Source: Acidihalobacter ferrooxydans (GTDB taxonomy: Bacteria; Pseudomonadota; Gammaproteobacteria; DSM-5130; Acidihalobacteraceae). Taken from it: a stretch of DNA of 64,000 bases. A program made the position numbers and the translations under genes. The notes beneath the pieces were generated by a model. The model did not search any database and was not told where the DNA came from. It saw only the letters and a list, made by a program, of their open reading frames with translations. The stretch's first letter is position 1, and every line of letters begins with the position of its first letter. The stretch lies in contig NZ_CP019434.1 in assembly GCF_001975725.1 (NCBI RefSeq), positions 1,379,971 to 1,443,970 of the forward strand. Direction: 5' to 3'. Positions 26,866 through 36,473 of the stretch are shown here, piece by piece.

Positions 26866-27954
26866 ATGATGTCCGAAGCAAAGGAATTGAACGGCTTGCG
26901 CGAGCGCATCGACGCGGTCGATGCGCAACTGCTCGAACTGATCAGTGAACGGGCGCGCTGTGCCGAAGAGGTCGCGCAGGTCAAACGCGCCGCAGGCGCC
27001 GATAGTGATCTGTACCGTCCCGAGCGCGAGGCGCAGGTTCTGCGTCGCGTGCAGGCGGAAAACAAGGGGCCGCTGAGTGACGAGACGGTCGCGCGGCTGT
27101 TTCGTGAAATCATGTCGGCCTGCCTGGCGCTGGAGGCGCAGCTGCGCATTGCCTTCCTCGGGCCGGAAGGGACCTACACGCATGGTGCGGTGCTCAAGCA
27201 TTTTGGCCGCGACACGGCACTGGCGCCAATGAATTCACTGCCGGATGTCTTTCGCGAGGTCGAGTCCGGTTCCTGTCAGTATGGCGTCGTGCCGATCGAG
27301 AATTCGACCGAAGGGATGGTCAGCCATACGCTCGACTTGTTCGTGCAGTCGCCGTTGAAAGTGTGTGGCGAAGTGCTGGTGCGTATTCACCATCATTTGC
27401 TCAGCACGCATGACGAGGTCGAGCAGATCAAACGGGTTTATGCCCATCAGCAGGCGCTGGCGCAATGCCGCCGCTGGCTGGATGTGAATTTGCCTAAAGC
27501 CGAACTCATCGCCTTGAGCAGTAATGCCGAGGCTGCGCGGCATGTAGCCGGCGAGGACGGGGCGGCGGCCATCGCCGGCGATACTGCGGCGGAACTGTAT
27601 GGATTGAAGATGCTTCGGCGCAATATCGAAGACCATCCGGATAATACGACGCGCTTTCTGGTCATTGGAACGCAAGCGGTGCCGCCCAGCGGCGAGGACA
27701 AGACCACGGTGCTGGTTTCCACGCCCAACCGCCCCGGCGCACTGCATCGCCTGTTGACGCCGCTGGCGCTCAACAGTGTCAGCATGACGCGCATCGAATC
27801 GCGTCCATCGCGCTGTGTGAATTGGGAGTATGTGTATTTCCTCGATATCGAGGGCCATGCGGACGCCGCCGAGGTCAAGGCGGCGTTGGCCGGTCTGCGG
27901 CAGGAATCGGATTTGTTCCGCATCCTTGGCGCCTATCCGCGCGCAGTGTTGTGA
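26866..27954 (+). CDS. pheA: Bifunctional chorismate mutase / prephenate dehydratase (P-protein)
   Basis: A 362-residue protein in three parts. Residues 5-90 are an AroQ-type chorismate mutase (LNGLRERIDAVDAQLLELIS). About 95-275 is prephenate dehydratase (IAFLGPEGTYTHGAVLKHFG, then VPIENSTEGMVSHTLDL, and later DNTTRFLVIG). About 280-360 is an ACT domain with the phenylalanine-binding ESRP segment (IESRPSRCVNWEYVYF). It makes phenylpyruvate from chorismate and is expected to be inhibited by phenylalanine. Start ATG at 26866; a second ATG follows directly. Confidence 0.96.
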   Translation: MMSEAKELNGLRERIDAVDAQLLELISERARCAEEVAQVKRAAGADSDLYRPEREAQVLRRVQAENKGPLSDETVARLFREIMSACLALEAQLRIAFLGPEGTYTHGAVLKHFGRDTALAPMNSLPDVFREVESGSCQYGVVPIENSTEGMVSHTLDLFVQSPLKVCGEVLVRIHHHLLSTHDEVEQIKRVYAHQQALAQCRRWLDVNLPKAELIALSSNAEAARHVAGEDGAAAIAGDTAAELYGLKMLRRNIEDHPDNTTRFLVIGTQAVPPSGEDKTTVLVSTPNRPGALHRLLTPLALNSVSMTRIESRPSRCVNWEYVYFLDIEGHADAAEVKAALAGLRQESDLFRILGAYPRAVL

Positions 27955-27991
27955 GTGACGCGCCAACTGCGACAGCGGGGATATTCCGGAG

Positions 27992-28849
27992 ATGATTGAG
28001 CGTTTGACGCTGATCGGTGTGGGCATGATTGGCGGTTCGCTGGCGCTGGCGCTGCGCCAGGGTGGTTTCTGTGGCGAGATCGTTGGCTATGATCGCGACA
28101 TACAGGCGCTGCAAAAGGCACTCGAATCCGGGGTCATTGATCGTTACGCGGAGGATCCCTGCGCGGCGGTATCAGGCGCGGAAGTGGTCGTGCTGGCGAC
28201 GCCCGTGCGGGCAGTCGAGGCGATTTGCCGGACATTGCGCGACTGCCTTGCCGAGGAAACGGTGCTGACCGACGTCGGCAGTGTAAAAGGCGATGTGGTC
28301 CGGGCAGTCGTGGCCGGGTTCGGCAGGCTGCCGCAGAATTTCGTGCCCGGTCATCCGATTGCGGGCAAGGAACGCTCCGGCATCGAGGCGGCCAGCGCCG
28401 ATTTGTTCGTGGGGCGCCGGGTGATTCTGACACCGGTGGCGGGTACTTCCGCGCAGGCGCAGCGTAAGGTGCGTCTGCTCTGGGAATGCGCGGGCAGCGT
28501 GGTCGAGGACATGGCGCTGGAACACCATGACGAAGTGCTTGCCGCGACCAGTCACTTGCCTCATCTGCTGGCGTTTACGCTGGTGGCGAGCTTATCCAGG
28601 CTTGGTGAGAGCGATGAGATTTTCCGTTACGCGGCGGGCGGTTTCCGTGATTTCACGCGAATTGCATCCAGTGACCCGATCATGTGGCGAGATGTTTGCT
28701 TGAGCAATCGGGACGCGATTCTGAATGCGCTCAATCATTTCGAGCACGATCTGCAGGGTCTCAGTGAGGCGATTGCGGCCGGCGATGGGAGGCGCTTGCT
28801 CGAACTGTTCAGTAACGCCAAGCGGTCGCGCGACCGGTTTTGCCACTGA
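27992..28849 (+). CDS. tyrA: Prephenate dehydrogenase
   Basis: A 285-residue monofunctional TyrA. The Rossmann motif GVGMIGGSLALALRQ starts at residue 8, the catalytic histidine region is FVPGHPIAGKERSGIEAA near 118-135, and EHHDEVLAATSHLPHLLAF near 176-194 is the second conserved histidine segment. It converts prephenate to 4-hydroxyphenylpyruvate (NAD-dependent). No chorismate mutase domain is fused, so it relies on the PheA mutase or another. The gene lies 37 bases after pheA. Confidence 0.95.
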   Translation: MIERLTLIGVGMIGGSLALALRQGGFCGEIVGYDRDIQALQKALESGVIDRYAEDPCAAVSGAEVVVLATPVRAVEAICRTLRDCLAEETVLTDVGSVKGDVVRAVVAGFGRLPQNFVPGHPIAGKERSGIEAASADLFVGRRVILTPVAGTSAQAQRKVRLLWECAGSVVEDMALEHHDEVLAATSHLPHLLAFTLVASLSRLGESDEIFRYAAGGFRDFTRIASSDPIMWRDVCLSNRDAILNALNHFEHDLQGLSEAIAAGDGRRLLELFSNAKRSRDRFCH

Positions 28850-28907
28850 TGACAGAGCGATTGCCGATAAGCGCTCCGCCATCAGATTCATATCGGGATT
28901 CACCAAA

Positions 28908-30227
28908 ATGAATGCTTTGACTCAACGCTATACCGTCATGCCTGGTGGCGCGCTCAAGGGGCGCCTGCGGGTGCCCGGAGACAAGTCGATTTCTCACCGT
29001 GCGATCATGTTCGGCGCGCTGGCCGAAGGTGAAACCGAGGTTGAGGGGTTTCTGGACGGGGCCGATTGCCTGGCAACACTGGCTGCGTTCAGAGCGCTGG
29101 GCGTGCAGATCGAGACGCTCGGTGCGGGACATGTTCGCGTGCACGGCGTCGGGCTGCATGGACTGACGCCTGCTTCGGACCCGATCGATCTGGGCAATTC
29201 GGGGACGGCAATGCGATTGATGGCCGGTGTGCTGGCAGGTCAGGCATTTGCGAGTACTCTAGTCGGCGATGCGTCGCTTTCGCGTCGGCCGATGCGCAGG
29301 GTGACCGCGCCATTGGCGCAAATGGGTGCACGGATCGACGCGACCCCGGAGGGCACGCCACCACTGCGCATACACGGCGCGGAGACGCTGCGGGGTATCG
29401 ACTACGCGATGCCGATGGCGAGTGCGCAGGTCAAGTCCGCGCTGTTGTTGGCGGGCTTGTATGCACAGGGGAAAACATGCGTCACCGAGCCGGCGCCGAC
29501 GCGCGACCATACCGAACGCATGCTGGCCGGTTTCGGTTGTCGCGTTGCACGCGACGGTGCGCGTGTCTGCCTGAACGGTGGCGGGCGCCTGAGTGGTGGC
29601 AAGGTCGTGGTGCCGGCGGATATTTCCTCAGCCGCGTTTTTTTTGGTCGGGGCCAGCATCGCGCCGGGTTCCGAGTTGCTGCTCGAGCATGTCGGGATCA
29701 ATCCGACGCGTACCGGTGTGATTGAAATTCTGCGCCGGATGGGGGCGGATATCGACGTGTTTGAGCCGCGCGAAATGAGCGGCGAGCCCGTGGCCGATTT
29801 GCGTGTGCGATACGCGCCATTGCAGGGCATTGATATTCCCGAAGACCTGGTGCCCCTGGCAATTGACGAGTTTCCGGCGCTGTTCATTGCGGCGGCATGT
29901 GCGCAGGGAACGACGCGCTTGACGGGCGCTGCTGAATTGCGCGTGAAGGAAAGTGATCGGATTCAGGCGATGGCGGATGGGTTGAGTGCGATCGGCGTCG
30001 CTGCAGAAGTGCAATCGGATGGAATCGTCATCCAGGGTGCCGATGCATTCGGCGGAGGCGTCATTCACAGTCATGGCGATCACCGCATTGCGATGGCGTT
30101 TGCGATGGCCGGATTGCGGGCTGAGAAGCAGATCGAGATCGTCGACTGTGCCAATGTCGACACCTCGTTTCCGGGATTTGTGGACAAAGCTTCTGCTGTG
30201 GGTCTCGGGATTGGATCGAGTCTATGA
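28908..30227 (+). CDS. aroA: 5-enolpyruvylshikimate-3-phosphate synthase
   Basis: The start is ATG at 28908, giving 439 residues; a longer open frame upstream overlaps tyrA. The protein has RVPGDKSISHRAIMFGALAE near residue 22, LGNSGTAMRLMAGVLAG near 95, and SRRPMRRVTAPLAQMGA near 125. The DKSISHRA and RRPMRR forms resemble class II EPSP synthases rather than the E. coli class I sequence, a group that is often less sensitive to glyphosate; this is inferred from motifs only. The enzyme is the sixth step of the shikimate pathway. Its stop overlaps the cmk start. Confidence 0.95.
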   Translation: MNALTQRYTVMPGGALKGRLRVPGDKSISHRAIMFGALAEGETEVEGFLDGADCLATLAAFRALGVQIETLGAGHVRVHGVGLHGLTPASDPIDLGNSGTAMRLMAGVLAGQAFASTLVGDASLSRRPMRRVTAPLAQMGARIDATPEGTPPLRIHGAETLRGIDYAMPMASAQVKSALLLAGLYAQGKTCVTEPAPTRDHTERMLAGFGCRVARDGARVCLNGGGRLSGGKVVVPADISSAAFFLVGASIAPGSELLLEHVGINPTRTGVIEILRRMGADIDVFEPREMSGEPVADLRVRYAPLQGIDIPEDLVPLAIDEFPALFIAAACAQGTTRLTGAAELRVKESDRIQAMADGLSAIGVAAEVQSDGIVIQGADAFGGGVIHSHGDHRIAMAFAMAGLRAEKQIEIVDCANVDTSFPGFVDKASAVGLGIGSSL

Positions 30228-30910
30228 ATGATCAGATTCCAGTCATTGCCATCGATGGCCCGAGTGGCTCGGGTAAAGGCACGATCAGCCGGCTGCTCGC
30301 CCAGCGTTTGGGCTGGCATTGGTTGGACAGCGGCGCGCTTTATCGACTTGTGGCACTGACGGCTCAACATGCTGCGGTGTCACCTGATGATGCCGCGGCA
30401 CTTGCGGTGCTCGCCCGGCAGATGCGAATCGCTTTTCCGGTCGTAGAAGGGCAAGGCAAGGTCGTCCTTAATGGCGAGGATGTCACATCGGCGATTCGTG
30501 ATGAGGCCTGCGGCGCGTTGGCGTCACGCGTGGCTGTATTGCCCGAAGTGCGCGATGCTCTGCTCGATTTGCAACGAAGGTTTAGAGTGCTGCCCGGATT
30601 GGTGGCTGACGGGCGCGATATGGGAACGGTCGTTTTCCCCGATGCGGCCTTGAAGGTGTTTCTGACCGCCAGTGTTTCGGCCAGGGCAGATCGGCGATGG
30701 AAACAGTTGAGAGAACAGGGGGTTGATGCTAACCTTAACAGTCTTTATCGTGATCTTGAGCAACGCGACGCGCGTGATCGGCAGCGAACCGTATCGCCGT
30801 TGGTATGCGCTGCGGACGCGGTAAAAATTGATTCGACCGATCTGGACATTGATGGGGTGTTGGGCCGCATCATGACTTTGGTGCTTGATCGGGGGATAGC
30901 AGGATCCTGA
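30224..30910 (+). CDS. cmk: Cytidylate kinase
   Basis: A 228-residue P-loop kinase: IDGPSGSGKGTISRLLAQRLG from residue 8, the substrate-binding LDSGALYRLVALTA near 32-45, and VADGRDMGTVVFPDA near 126-140. It phosphorylates CMP and dCMP. It overlaps aroA by four bases and precedes rpsA, the usual cmk-rpsA order of gammaproteobacteria. Confidence 0.96.
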   Translation: MNDQIPVIAIDGPSGSGKGTISRLLAQRLGWHWLDSGALYRLVALTAQHAAVSPDDAAALAVLARQMRIAFPVVEGQGKVVLNGEDVTSAIRDEACGALASRVAVLPEVRDALLDLQRRFRVLPGLVADGRDMGTVVFPDAALKVFLTASVSARADRRWKQLREQGVDANLNSLYRDLEQRDARDRQRTVSPLVCAADAVKIDSTDLDIDGVLGRIMTLVLDRGIAGS

Positions 30911-31001
30911 GGCTGGCGGTGTCGATTGGCGCCGCCTTTACGTTAACACAACCCGGCGAGCGAGCAACCGCCCGGCGGCTTTTGAGAGCTAAATCAATAT
31001 T

Positions 31002-32678
31002 ATGAGCGAGAGTTTTGCGCAACTTCTAGAAGAGAGTCTAGCCTACACGGAGATGAAACCCGGGGCTATCCTCAACGCCACCGTACTCGAAATCAAACCC
31101 GACGTGGTGCTGGTCAATGCCGGGTTGAAATCCGAAGGTGTTATCCCGACCGAAGAGTTCTACAACGACCGCGGCGAACTCGAAGTCGCCGTCGGCGATG
31201 TGGTCGAGGTCGCCCTGGATGCGGTCGAAGACGGGTTTGGCGAAACGCGACTCTCGCGTGAAAAGGCCAAGCGGGCGAAAGCCTGGAAGGTTCTGGAAGA
31301 GGCTTTCGAGAACGAAGAGGTCGTTACCGGCAAAATCACCGGCAAGGTCAAGGGAGGCTTCACGGTCGATATCAACGACATTCGTGCGTTCCTGCCCGGT
31401 TCGTTGGTCGATGTCCGTCCGGTGCGCGATACGGCTTATCTCGAAGGGAAGGATCTTGAGTTCAAGGTGATCAAATTGGATCGCCGCCGCAATAACGTGG
31501 TCGTTTCGCGCCGTGCTGTGGTCGAGTCCGAATACAGCGCCGAACGCGAAGCGCTGCTGGAAAGCCTGAATGAAGGGCAGGTTCTGAAGGGTGTTGTCAA
31601 GAATCTGACCGATTACGGTGCATTTCTCGACCTGGGCGGCATCGACGGTTTGCTGCATATCACCGATATGGCCTGGAAGCGCGTCAAGCATCCGTCCGAA
31701 GTGGTCAATATTGGCGACGAGATTGACGTCAAGGTGCTCAAGTTTGATCGCGAGCAGAATCGTGTTTCACTGGGTCTCAAACAACTTGGCGAAGATCCGT
31801 GGGTCGATATCAGTCGTCGCTATCCGGTGGGCACGCGCCTGTTCGGCAAGGTAACCAACATTACTGATTACGGCTGTTTCGTCGAAGTTGAAGACGGTGT
31901 TGAAGGTCTGGTTCATGTGTCCGAAATTGATTGGACCAATAAGAACGTGAATCCGGCCAAGGTGGTTTCCATCGGTGATGAAGTCGAGGTGATGATTCTC
32001 GATATCGACGAAGAGCGTCGCCGTATTTCCCTGGGCATGAAACAGTGTCAGCCTAACCCCTGGGAAGATTTCGCACAGAACTTCAACAAGAACGACCGCG
32101 TTACAGGCACGATCAAATCGATTACCGATTTCGGTATCTTCGTGGGCCTTGATGGCGGCATCGACGGCTTGGTGCATTTGTCCGATATTTCTTGGCATAC
32201 GACCGGAGAAGAAGCGGTTCGCAGCTACAAGAAGGGCGATGAGATCGATGCGGTTGTGCTGGCCGTGGATCCGGAGCGGGAGCGTATTTCGCTGGGTATC
32301 AAGCAACTGGACAAGGATCCATTCTCCAACTTTGTCGCAGAAAATCCGAAAGGCTCAATCCTTAGCGGAACTGTAACCGAGGTCGATGCCAAGGCCGCTA
32401 TCATTGATCTGGGTGACGAAATTATCGGTACTCTCCGCGCTTCGGATCTTTCCCGTGATCGCGTTGAAGATGCGCGTACCGTTTTGAGTGTCGGTGACAA
32501 GATCGAAGCAAAGTTCACTGGCGTTGATCGGAAGAATCGTACGATCAGCTTGTCCATCAAAGCCAAGGAGTTCGCCGAAGAAGCCGAGGTTTTGCAGGAT
32601 TACAGCAGTAGCGGTGGCTCCGCCACGACTTCTCTAGGCGATCTGCTGAAAGAGAAAATGGGTGAAAACAACACATAA
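31002..32678 (+). CDS. rpsA: 30S ribosomal protein S1
   Basis: A 558-residue protein made of six S1 RNA-binding repeats. Repeat cores are visible as [56 protein letters not shown] and [19 protein letters not shown], plus weaker first and last units. S1 brings mRNAs with weak ribosome binding sites to the 30S subunit. The 91-base leader after cmk probably carries its own regulation by S1, as in E. coli; no specific structure is claimed. Length matches E. coli S1. Confidence 0.98.
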   Translation: MSESFAQLLEESLAYTEMKPGAILNATVLEIKPDVVLVNAGLKSEGVIPTEEFYNDRGELEVAVGDVVEVALDAVEDGFGETRLSREKAKRAKAWKVLEEAFENEEVVTGKITGKVKGGFTVDINDIRAFLPGSLVDVRPVRDTAYLEGKDLEFKVIKLDRRRNNVVVSRRAVVESEYSAEREALLESLNEGQVLKGVVKNLTDYGAFLDLGGIDGLLHITDMAWKRVKHPSEVVNIGDEIDVKVLKFDREQNRVSLGLKQLGEDPWVDISRRYPVGTRLFGKVTNITDYGCFVEVEDGVEGLVHVSEIDWTNKNVNPAKVVSIGDEVEVMILDIDEERRRISLGMKQCQPNPWEDFAQNFNKNDRVTGTIKSITDFGIFVGLDGGIDGLVHLSDISWHTTGEEAVRSYKKGDEIDAVVLAVDPERERISLGIKQLDKDPFSNFVAENPKGSILSGTVTEVDAKAAIIDLGDEIIGTLRASDLSRDRVEDARTVLSVGDKIEAKFTGVDRKNRTISLSIKAKEFAEEAEVLQDYSSSGGSATTSLGDLLKEKMGENNT

Positions 32679-32703
32679 TTTATGTGTCGGACGTAACTAA
32701 AAT

Positions 32704-32741
32704 CCCTCCGCCGGAATAATGTGAAATTACCTGGCGGAGGG
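32704..32741 (+). terminator. Hairpin between rpsA and ihfB
   Basis: CCCTCCGCC (32704-32712) pairs perfectly with GGCGGAGGG (32733-32741). It lies 25 bases after rpsA and 21 bases before ihfB. With no T-run after it, it may attenuate transcription or protect rpsA mRNA rather than end it. Confidence 0.55.
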
Positions 32742-32762
32742 TGTGATAAGTTGGGAAATTTT

Positions 32763-33050
32763 ATGACAAAGTCCGAATTGATTGATGCTCTTGCCCACCG
32801 GCCGGATCATCATCTGCATGCGCGTGACGTTGAACTTTCGGTAAAAACCCTGCTCGAGCAAATGAGTAGTGCGCTGGCTTCAGGCGAGCGAATCGAGGTG
32901 CGCGGGTTTGGCAGTTTCGCGTTGCATTACCGGCCACCCAGGGTGGGGCGAAATCCAAAAACTGGTGAATCGGTGTCTTTACCCGGGAAATATGTTCCGC
33001 ATTTCAAGCCTGGTAAAGAACTTCGAGAACGAGTCAATGCAGGCAGTTAG
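32763..33050 (+). CDS. ihfB: Integration host factor beta subunit
   Basis: The start is the ATG of [13 protein letters not shown], giving 95 residues; an upstream in-frame start would cover the hairpin and lacks support. The HU/IHF family signature [24 protein letters not shown] near residues 46-69 includes the proline-tipped DNA-intercalating arm. IHF is a heterodimer with IhfA that bends DNA sharply. The stop codon TAG merges with the first bases of a MITE-like element, but protein length is still normal. Confidence 0.96.
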   Translation: MTKSELIDALAHRPDHHLHARDVELSVKTLLEQMSSALASGERIEVRGFGSFALHYRPPRVGRNPKTGESVSLPGKYVPHFKPGKELRERVNAGS

Positions 33051-33146
33051 GAGCCTGTTGGACTTGGGGGATAGTAGCGAGGCGCGTGGGAAATATATCC
33101 ATCATCTCATCGCCGTAGCCGATTGTTTCCAAGTCCGATAGACCCC
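33050..33146. repeat. MITE-like inverted-repeat element, copy 3 (short, inverted interior)
   Basis: It begins GGAGCCTGTTGGACTTGGGG at the ihfB stop codon and ends with CCAAGTCCGATAGACCCC. The interior is in the opposite orientation to copies 1 and 2 (GAGGCGCGTGGG, then ATCGCCGTAGCCGATTG). At 97 bases it is shorter than copy 2. Confidence 0.75.
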
Positions 33147-33160
33147 AAGATGATTGACTT

Positions 33161-33190
33161 TGAAACGGGCCACGAGTGGCCCGTTTCTCT
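33161..33190 (+). terminator. Rho-independent terminator after ihfB
   Basis: AAACGGGCCA and TGGCCCGTTT form a perfect ten-base stem around CGAG and are followed by CTCT. This is the best-looking terminator in the window and probably ends the rpsA-ihfB transcript. Confidence 0.75.
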
Positions 33191-33239
33191 ATGAATAGGT
33201 GCAGGAATAATGCATGCGGATGAAATGATGAGGCGTTAA

Positions 33240-33533
33240 ATGCGAAAAATATTTTCTGTGGTCATTGTTTTGGTTCTGGTTGTATGCGCTTTGATTCTGG
33301 CCGTACTCAACCCTAACGATGTGCCATTGAATTTTTATTTCGTCAAACTAACGGTGCCGATTTCTGTCGCAGTGTTTTCGTTTGTGTTCATAGGCGTTAT
33401 TCTAGGTAGTGCTCTTTCGGCATCCATGTGGATGAAAAAAGTGAATGAACTGCGTCGACTACGGCGCAAGTTGGCAGAACGCGAAAAAGAGCTGGATTCT
33501 CTCCGCAAGTTACCCATGAAGAATTCGCCCTGA
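33240..33533 (+). CDS. lapA: LapA (YciS-type) inner-membrane protein
   Basis: A 97-residue DUF1049 protein with two membrane helices (VVIVLVLVVCALILAVL and ISVAVFSFVFIGVILGSAL) followed by a basic coiled segment (LRRLRRKLAEREKELDSL). LapA works with LapB in control of LPS synthesis and assembly. The stop overlaps the lapB start by one base, and the order ihfB-lapA-lapB is conserved in gammaproteobacteria. Confidence 0.92.
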   Translation: MRKIFSVVIVLVLVVCALILAVLNPNDVPLNFYFVKLTVPISVAVFSFVFIGVILGSALSASMWMKKVNELRRLRRKLAEREKELDSLRKLPMKNSP

Positions 33534-34735
33534 TGAACGAGTTGCTGTGGCTGCTATTACCCGTTGCAGCGGCAACGGGTTGGTGGTCAGGACGGATACG
33601 CTCTGGGCGACGGGAACCTTATAAAAAAAACAGCAATTTGCGTGAAGATTATATAAAGGGCATAAATTACCTTTTAAATGAACAGCCTGACAAGGCACTG
33701 GATTTATTTATCCGGATGGTCGACGTCGATTCCGAGACTGTCGATACGCACTTGCTACTCGCAAGCCTTTTCAGAAAGCGGGGCGAAGTGGAACGTGCTA
33801 TCCGTATTCACCAAAATCTGATTGCACGCCCTAATCTGGATGCTCGATACAGAGCCACCGCGCTGCTTGAGCTTGGTAAGGACTATATGCACGCGGGTTT
33901 GCTCGATCGGGCCGAAAGTCTGTATAGAGAGTTATTGGACACCGGGCATTTTACAGTTGAGGCAAGCTGCGAATTACAGCGAATATACGAGCAAGAAAAA
34001 GACTGGGAAAAGGCCATTAAATATGCAGAAGCTGCGTTAAACGAACCCGCGCATGGTGATGTTGCAGTTATTGCACATTATTGGTGTGAGTTGGCTATTA
34101 AAAAACGCAAGGAGGGATATCCACGCATCGCATGGAGTTATGCCCAGCATGCGCTTTCCAGAGATCCGGGTCACGTCAGGGCGTGTATTCTTTTAGGTGA
34201 CTTCTCTTTTGAGAATAAAAACGTTCGCTCTTCTAACAAATATTATACAAAAGCGATAAGAAACGATGTTCAATACATACCAGTTGTTTTGCCTAAACTT
34301 TATGAAGTTTGTCGTTTTTCAGGTGATAGACGGTATTTCATCAAGCTTCTGACAAGGCTTGGCGTGGAAGAAGGTCATGCTGAGGCGTTGATATATTTAG
34401 TGCGTATGCTGATCGAGTCTAAAGAGTATTCTGAAGCCAGAATGCTACTTCGCAAAGGGCTTGACCGAAATGTGGCTCCATTGAGGTTGCTGCGTGAGTA
34501 TCTGTCTCTCGAACAAATAGAAAACAGTGACATCTCTACCGACTTATTCCGGATGGTCGCGCGCACTCTGGATGAATATCTCGAACAATGGCTTGAATTT
34601 CAGTGTGTTAACTGTGGCTTCCGTTCCAGACAATTATTCTGGTCATGCCCCAGCTGCCATAATTGGGGAACCATTAAACCTGGATCATCACTTAATCGTG
34701 TAGGCAATGCGCATAGGGAGATGGTTTCCGGGTAG
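33533..34735 (+). CDS. lapB: LapB (YciM) lipopolysaccharide assembly / LpxC regulation protein
   Basis: A 400-residue protein with an N-terminal membrane anchor (LLWLLLPVAAATGWWSG), about nine tetratricopeptide repeats, and a C-terminal rubredoxin-like metal site with two CxxC pairs (FQCVNCGFRSRQ and FWSCPSCHNWGTIKP). In E. coli LapB directs FtsH to degrade LpxC, which balances LPS and phospholipid synthesis. Codon use is more AT-rich than in the upstream genes. The following 430 bases hold no clear gene. Confidence 0.95.
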   Translation: MNELLWLLLPVAAATGWWSGRIRSGRREPYKKNSNLREDYIKGINYLLNEQPDKALDLFIRMVDVDSETVDTHLLLASLFRKRGEVERAIRIHQNLIARPNLDARYRATALLELGKDYMHAGLLDRAESLYRELLDTGHFTVEASCELQRIYEQEKDWEKAIKYAEAALNEPAHGDVAVIAHYWCELAIKKRKEGYPRIAWSYAQHALSRDPGHVRACILLGDFSFENKNVRSSNKYYTKAIRNDVQYIPVVLPKLYEVCRFSGDRRYFIKLLTRLGVEEGHAEALIYLVRMLIESKEYSEARMLLRKGLDRNVAPLRLLREYLSLEQIENSDISTDLFRMVARTLDEYLEQWLEFQCVNCGFRSRQLFWSCPSCHNWGTIKPGSSLNRVGNAHREMVSG

Positions 34736-35171
34736 AGATGGATACGCTGAGCTGGAATTAGACGACTTTGCCATCAGCGGCGGTTTGCTGTGATCAAATT
34801 GCTCGGTTTTCATGAAGGCACCAATTCATGTGAAAAGCCAGATACGCGCTGTGGTTAGCATGAGCGTCGATTGTCATTCCTGTGAATTCGAGAGGAAGAA
34901 TGCAGCCCATATGTGCGTAGTGTATTTTGTGTAAAGGAGCCATAATTGATCTACCAGACGGCTTGTGCGACGTGTGAATGCAGGACAACAGCGTTGAATG
35001 AAATAAGTGTCCAATCCAGGAAACCTTATTGGCACAATACTCCTGCTAGATCCTTGGCTCCACTGAAAATCTGTTCACTCGGGCATGCTGTAACAGTACT
35101 ACTTATTTGGAAAATCCCTTATTAGTTGTAACTCTACACAATCAAAACTTAGCCTGACGATTACTTTGGTT
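34736..35171. other. AT-richer intergenic region after lapB
   Basis: 436 bases between the convergent lapB and TRAP operons. A 64-codon frame on the minus strand (34794-34988) has no recognisable features or ribosome binding site and is not called. I see no clear terminator, RNA gene or repeat here. Confidence 0.5.
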
Positions 35172-36473
35172 TCAATGTAGCATGTGAGCAGGTAGCCATA
35201 TCGCGATCTGCGGGAAGACGACAAGCAGTACGACGGCCACGATCATGACCAGGAAAAATGCGAGTGCATCTCGCGCGATTTTCAGGCTGTCGCGCCCTGA
35301 GAGACCCTGTAGCACGAATAGGTTGAATCCTACGGGCGGCGTAATTTGAGCCATTTCAACTACGATAACGACGAAAATACCGAACCACAGTAAATCAATA
35401 TGCGCGGCCTGGATCATCGGGAGCAGGATCGCTGAAGTCAGTACGATCATCGAAATCCCGTCCAGAAACATCCCCATGAGAATAAACACGACGAGCAGGA
35501 CGGCGAGTAGGGCATAGGTCGACAGGTGCAGTGACGAAATGGCTGTAGCCATTGCAGTCGGAATACCCGTGTAGGCCATTGTTTTGGTCAGTAGCGTGGA
35601 TCCGGCCAGGATGAATCCGATCATTGCTGTGGTGCGTGCTGCGCCAGCGAGAGAGTCCCGAAAATTTCCCCAGTTCAAGGATTTCGATAGTGCGGCAATG
35701 AGCAACGCGCCGACGACGCCAAGCGCGGCCGATTCCGTCGGCGTGGCAATGCCGGTGTAGATCGAGCCGATGACCCCGATGATGAGCGCGAATAGAGGTA
35801 GTAGCTTGGCCGAGGCGTACAGTCGTTCGCCTAATGCGACCTGTTGCGGCGCACTGGGTAGACTGTGGGGATGCAGCAATGCCCAGACGACCAGATAGCC
35901 CATGAACAGCGCGACCAGCATCAGGCCGGGTAATAGCCCGGCAATGAATAGCCGGGCGATAGATACTTCGGCAGAAACGCCGTAGATAATTAGCATGATA
36001 GACGGCGGGATGAGCAGGCCTAATGTGCCTGAGCCGGCCAGTGAGCCGAAGATGAGGCGATCCGGATAGCCGCGTCGGCGTAGTTCGGGAATACTCATAC
36101 GGCCAAGTGTAGCGGCGGTCGCGGCGGAGGAACCGGATACGCCGGCGAAGAGGGCGCTACCAATGACGTTGACATGCAGTAGACGGCCTGGGACGCGTTC
36201 GAGCCAAGGAGCAAGACCGGCAAAAATCTGTTCGGAGAGTCGGGTTCGAAAGAGAATTTCGCCCATCCAGATGAACAGGGGCAATGGTGCAAGGCTCCAG
36301 CCCGAAACGGCACTCCAATAAGTTTGGCTCATTACTGGTCCGAGTGGCGCGGGTGTGAAAAGTACGATGCCGACACTCGCCACGGCCGTCAGTGCGAGTC
36401 CCACCCATAGCCCACCGGCCAAAAAAACAAGCAGAAGGCCAAGCAGCACGAGACCTGTGAGTTCGAGGTTCAT
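35172..36473 (-). CDS. TRAP transporter large membrane subunit (DctM-type)
   Basis: A 433-residue protein of about twelve membrane helices. The family signature IWMGEILFRTRLSEQIFAGLAPWL near residue 67 and the GVSGSSAATAATLG motif near residue 111 identify the DctM subunit. It forms the ion-coupled translocation channel of a tripartite periplasmic transporter. Its start overlaps the end of the DctQ-type gene by four bases. Substrate is unknown; the divergent hydantoinase gene suggests a cyclic amide or related carboxylate (inference). Confidence 0.94.
   Translation of the reverse strand: MNLELTGLVLLGLLLVFLAGGLWVGLALTAVASVGIVLFTPAPLGPVMSQTYWSAVSGWSLAPLPLFIWMGEILFRTRLSEQIFAGLAPWLERVPGRLLHVNVIGSALFAGVSGSSAATAATLGRMSIPELRRRGYPDRLIFGSLAGSGTLGLLIPPSIMLIIYGVSAEVSIARLFIAGLLPGLMLVALFMGYLVVWALLHPHSLPSAPQQVALGERLYASAKLLPLFALIIGVIGSIYTGIATPTESAALGVVGALLIAALSKSLNWGNFRDSLAGAARTTAMIGFILAGSTLLTKTMAYTGIPTAMATAISSLHLSTYALLAVLLVVFILMGMFLDGISMIVLTSAILLPMIQAAHIDLLWFGIFVVIVVEMAQITPPVGFNLFVLQGLSGRDSLKIARDALAFFLVMIVAVVLLVVFPQIAIWLPAHMLH

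Noticed and set aside
34794..34988. A 64-codon minus-strand frame after lapB
   Set aside because: No ribosome binding site, no recognisable motif, and unusual His/Met content.
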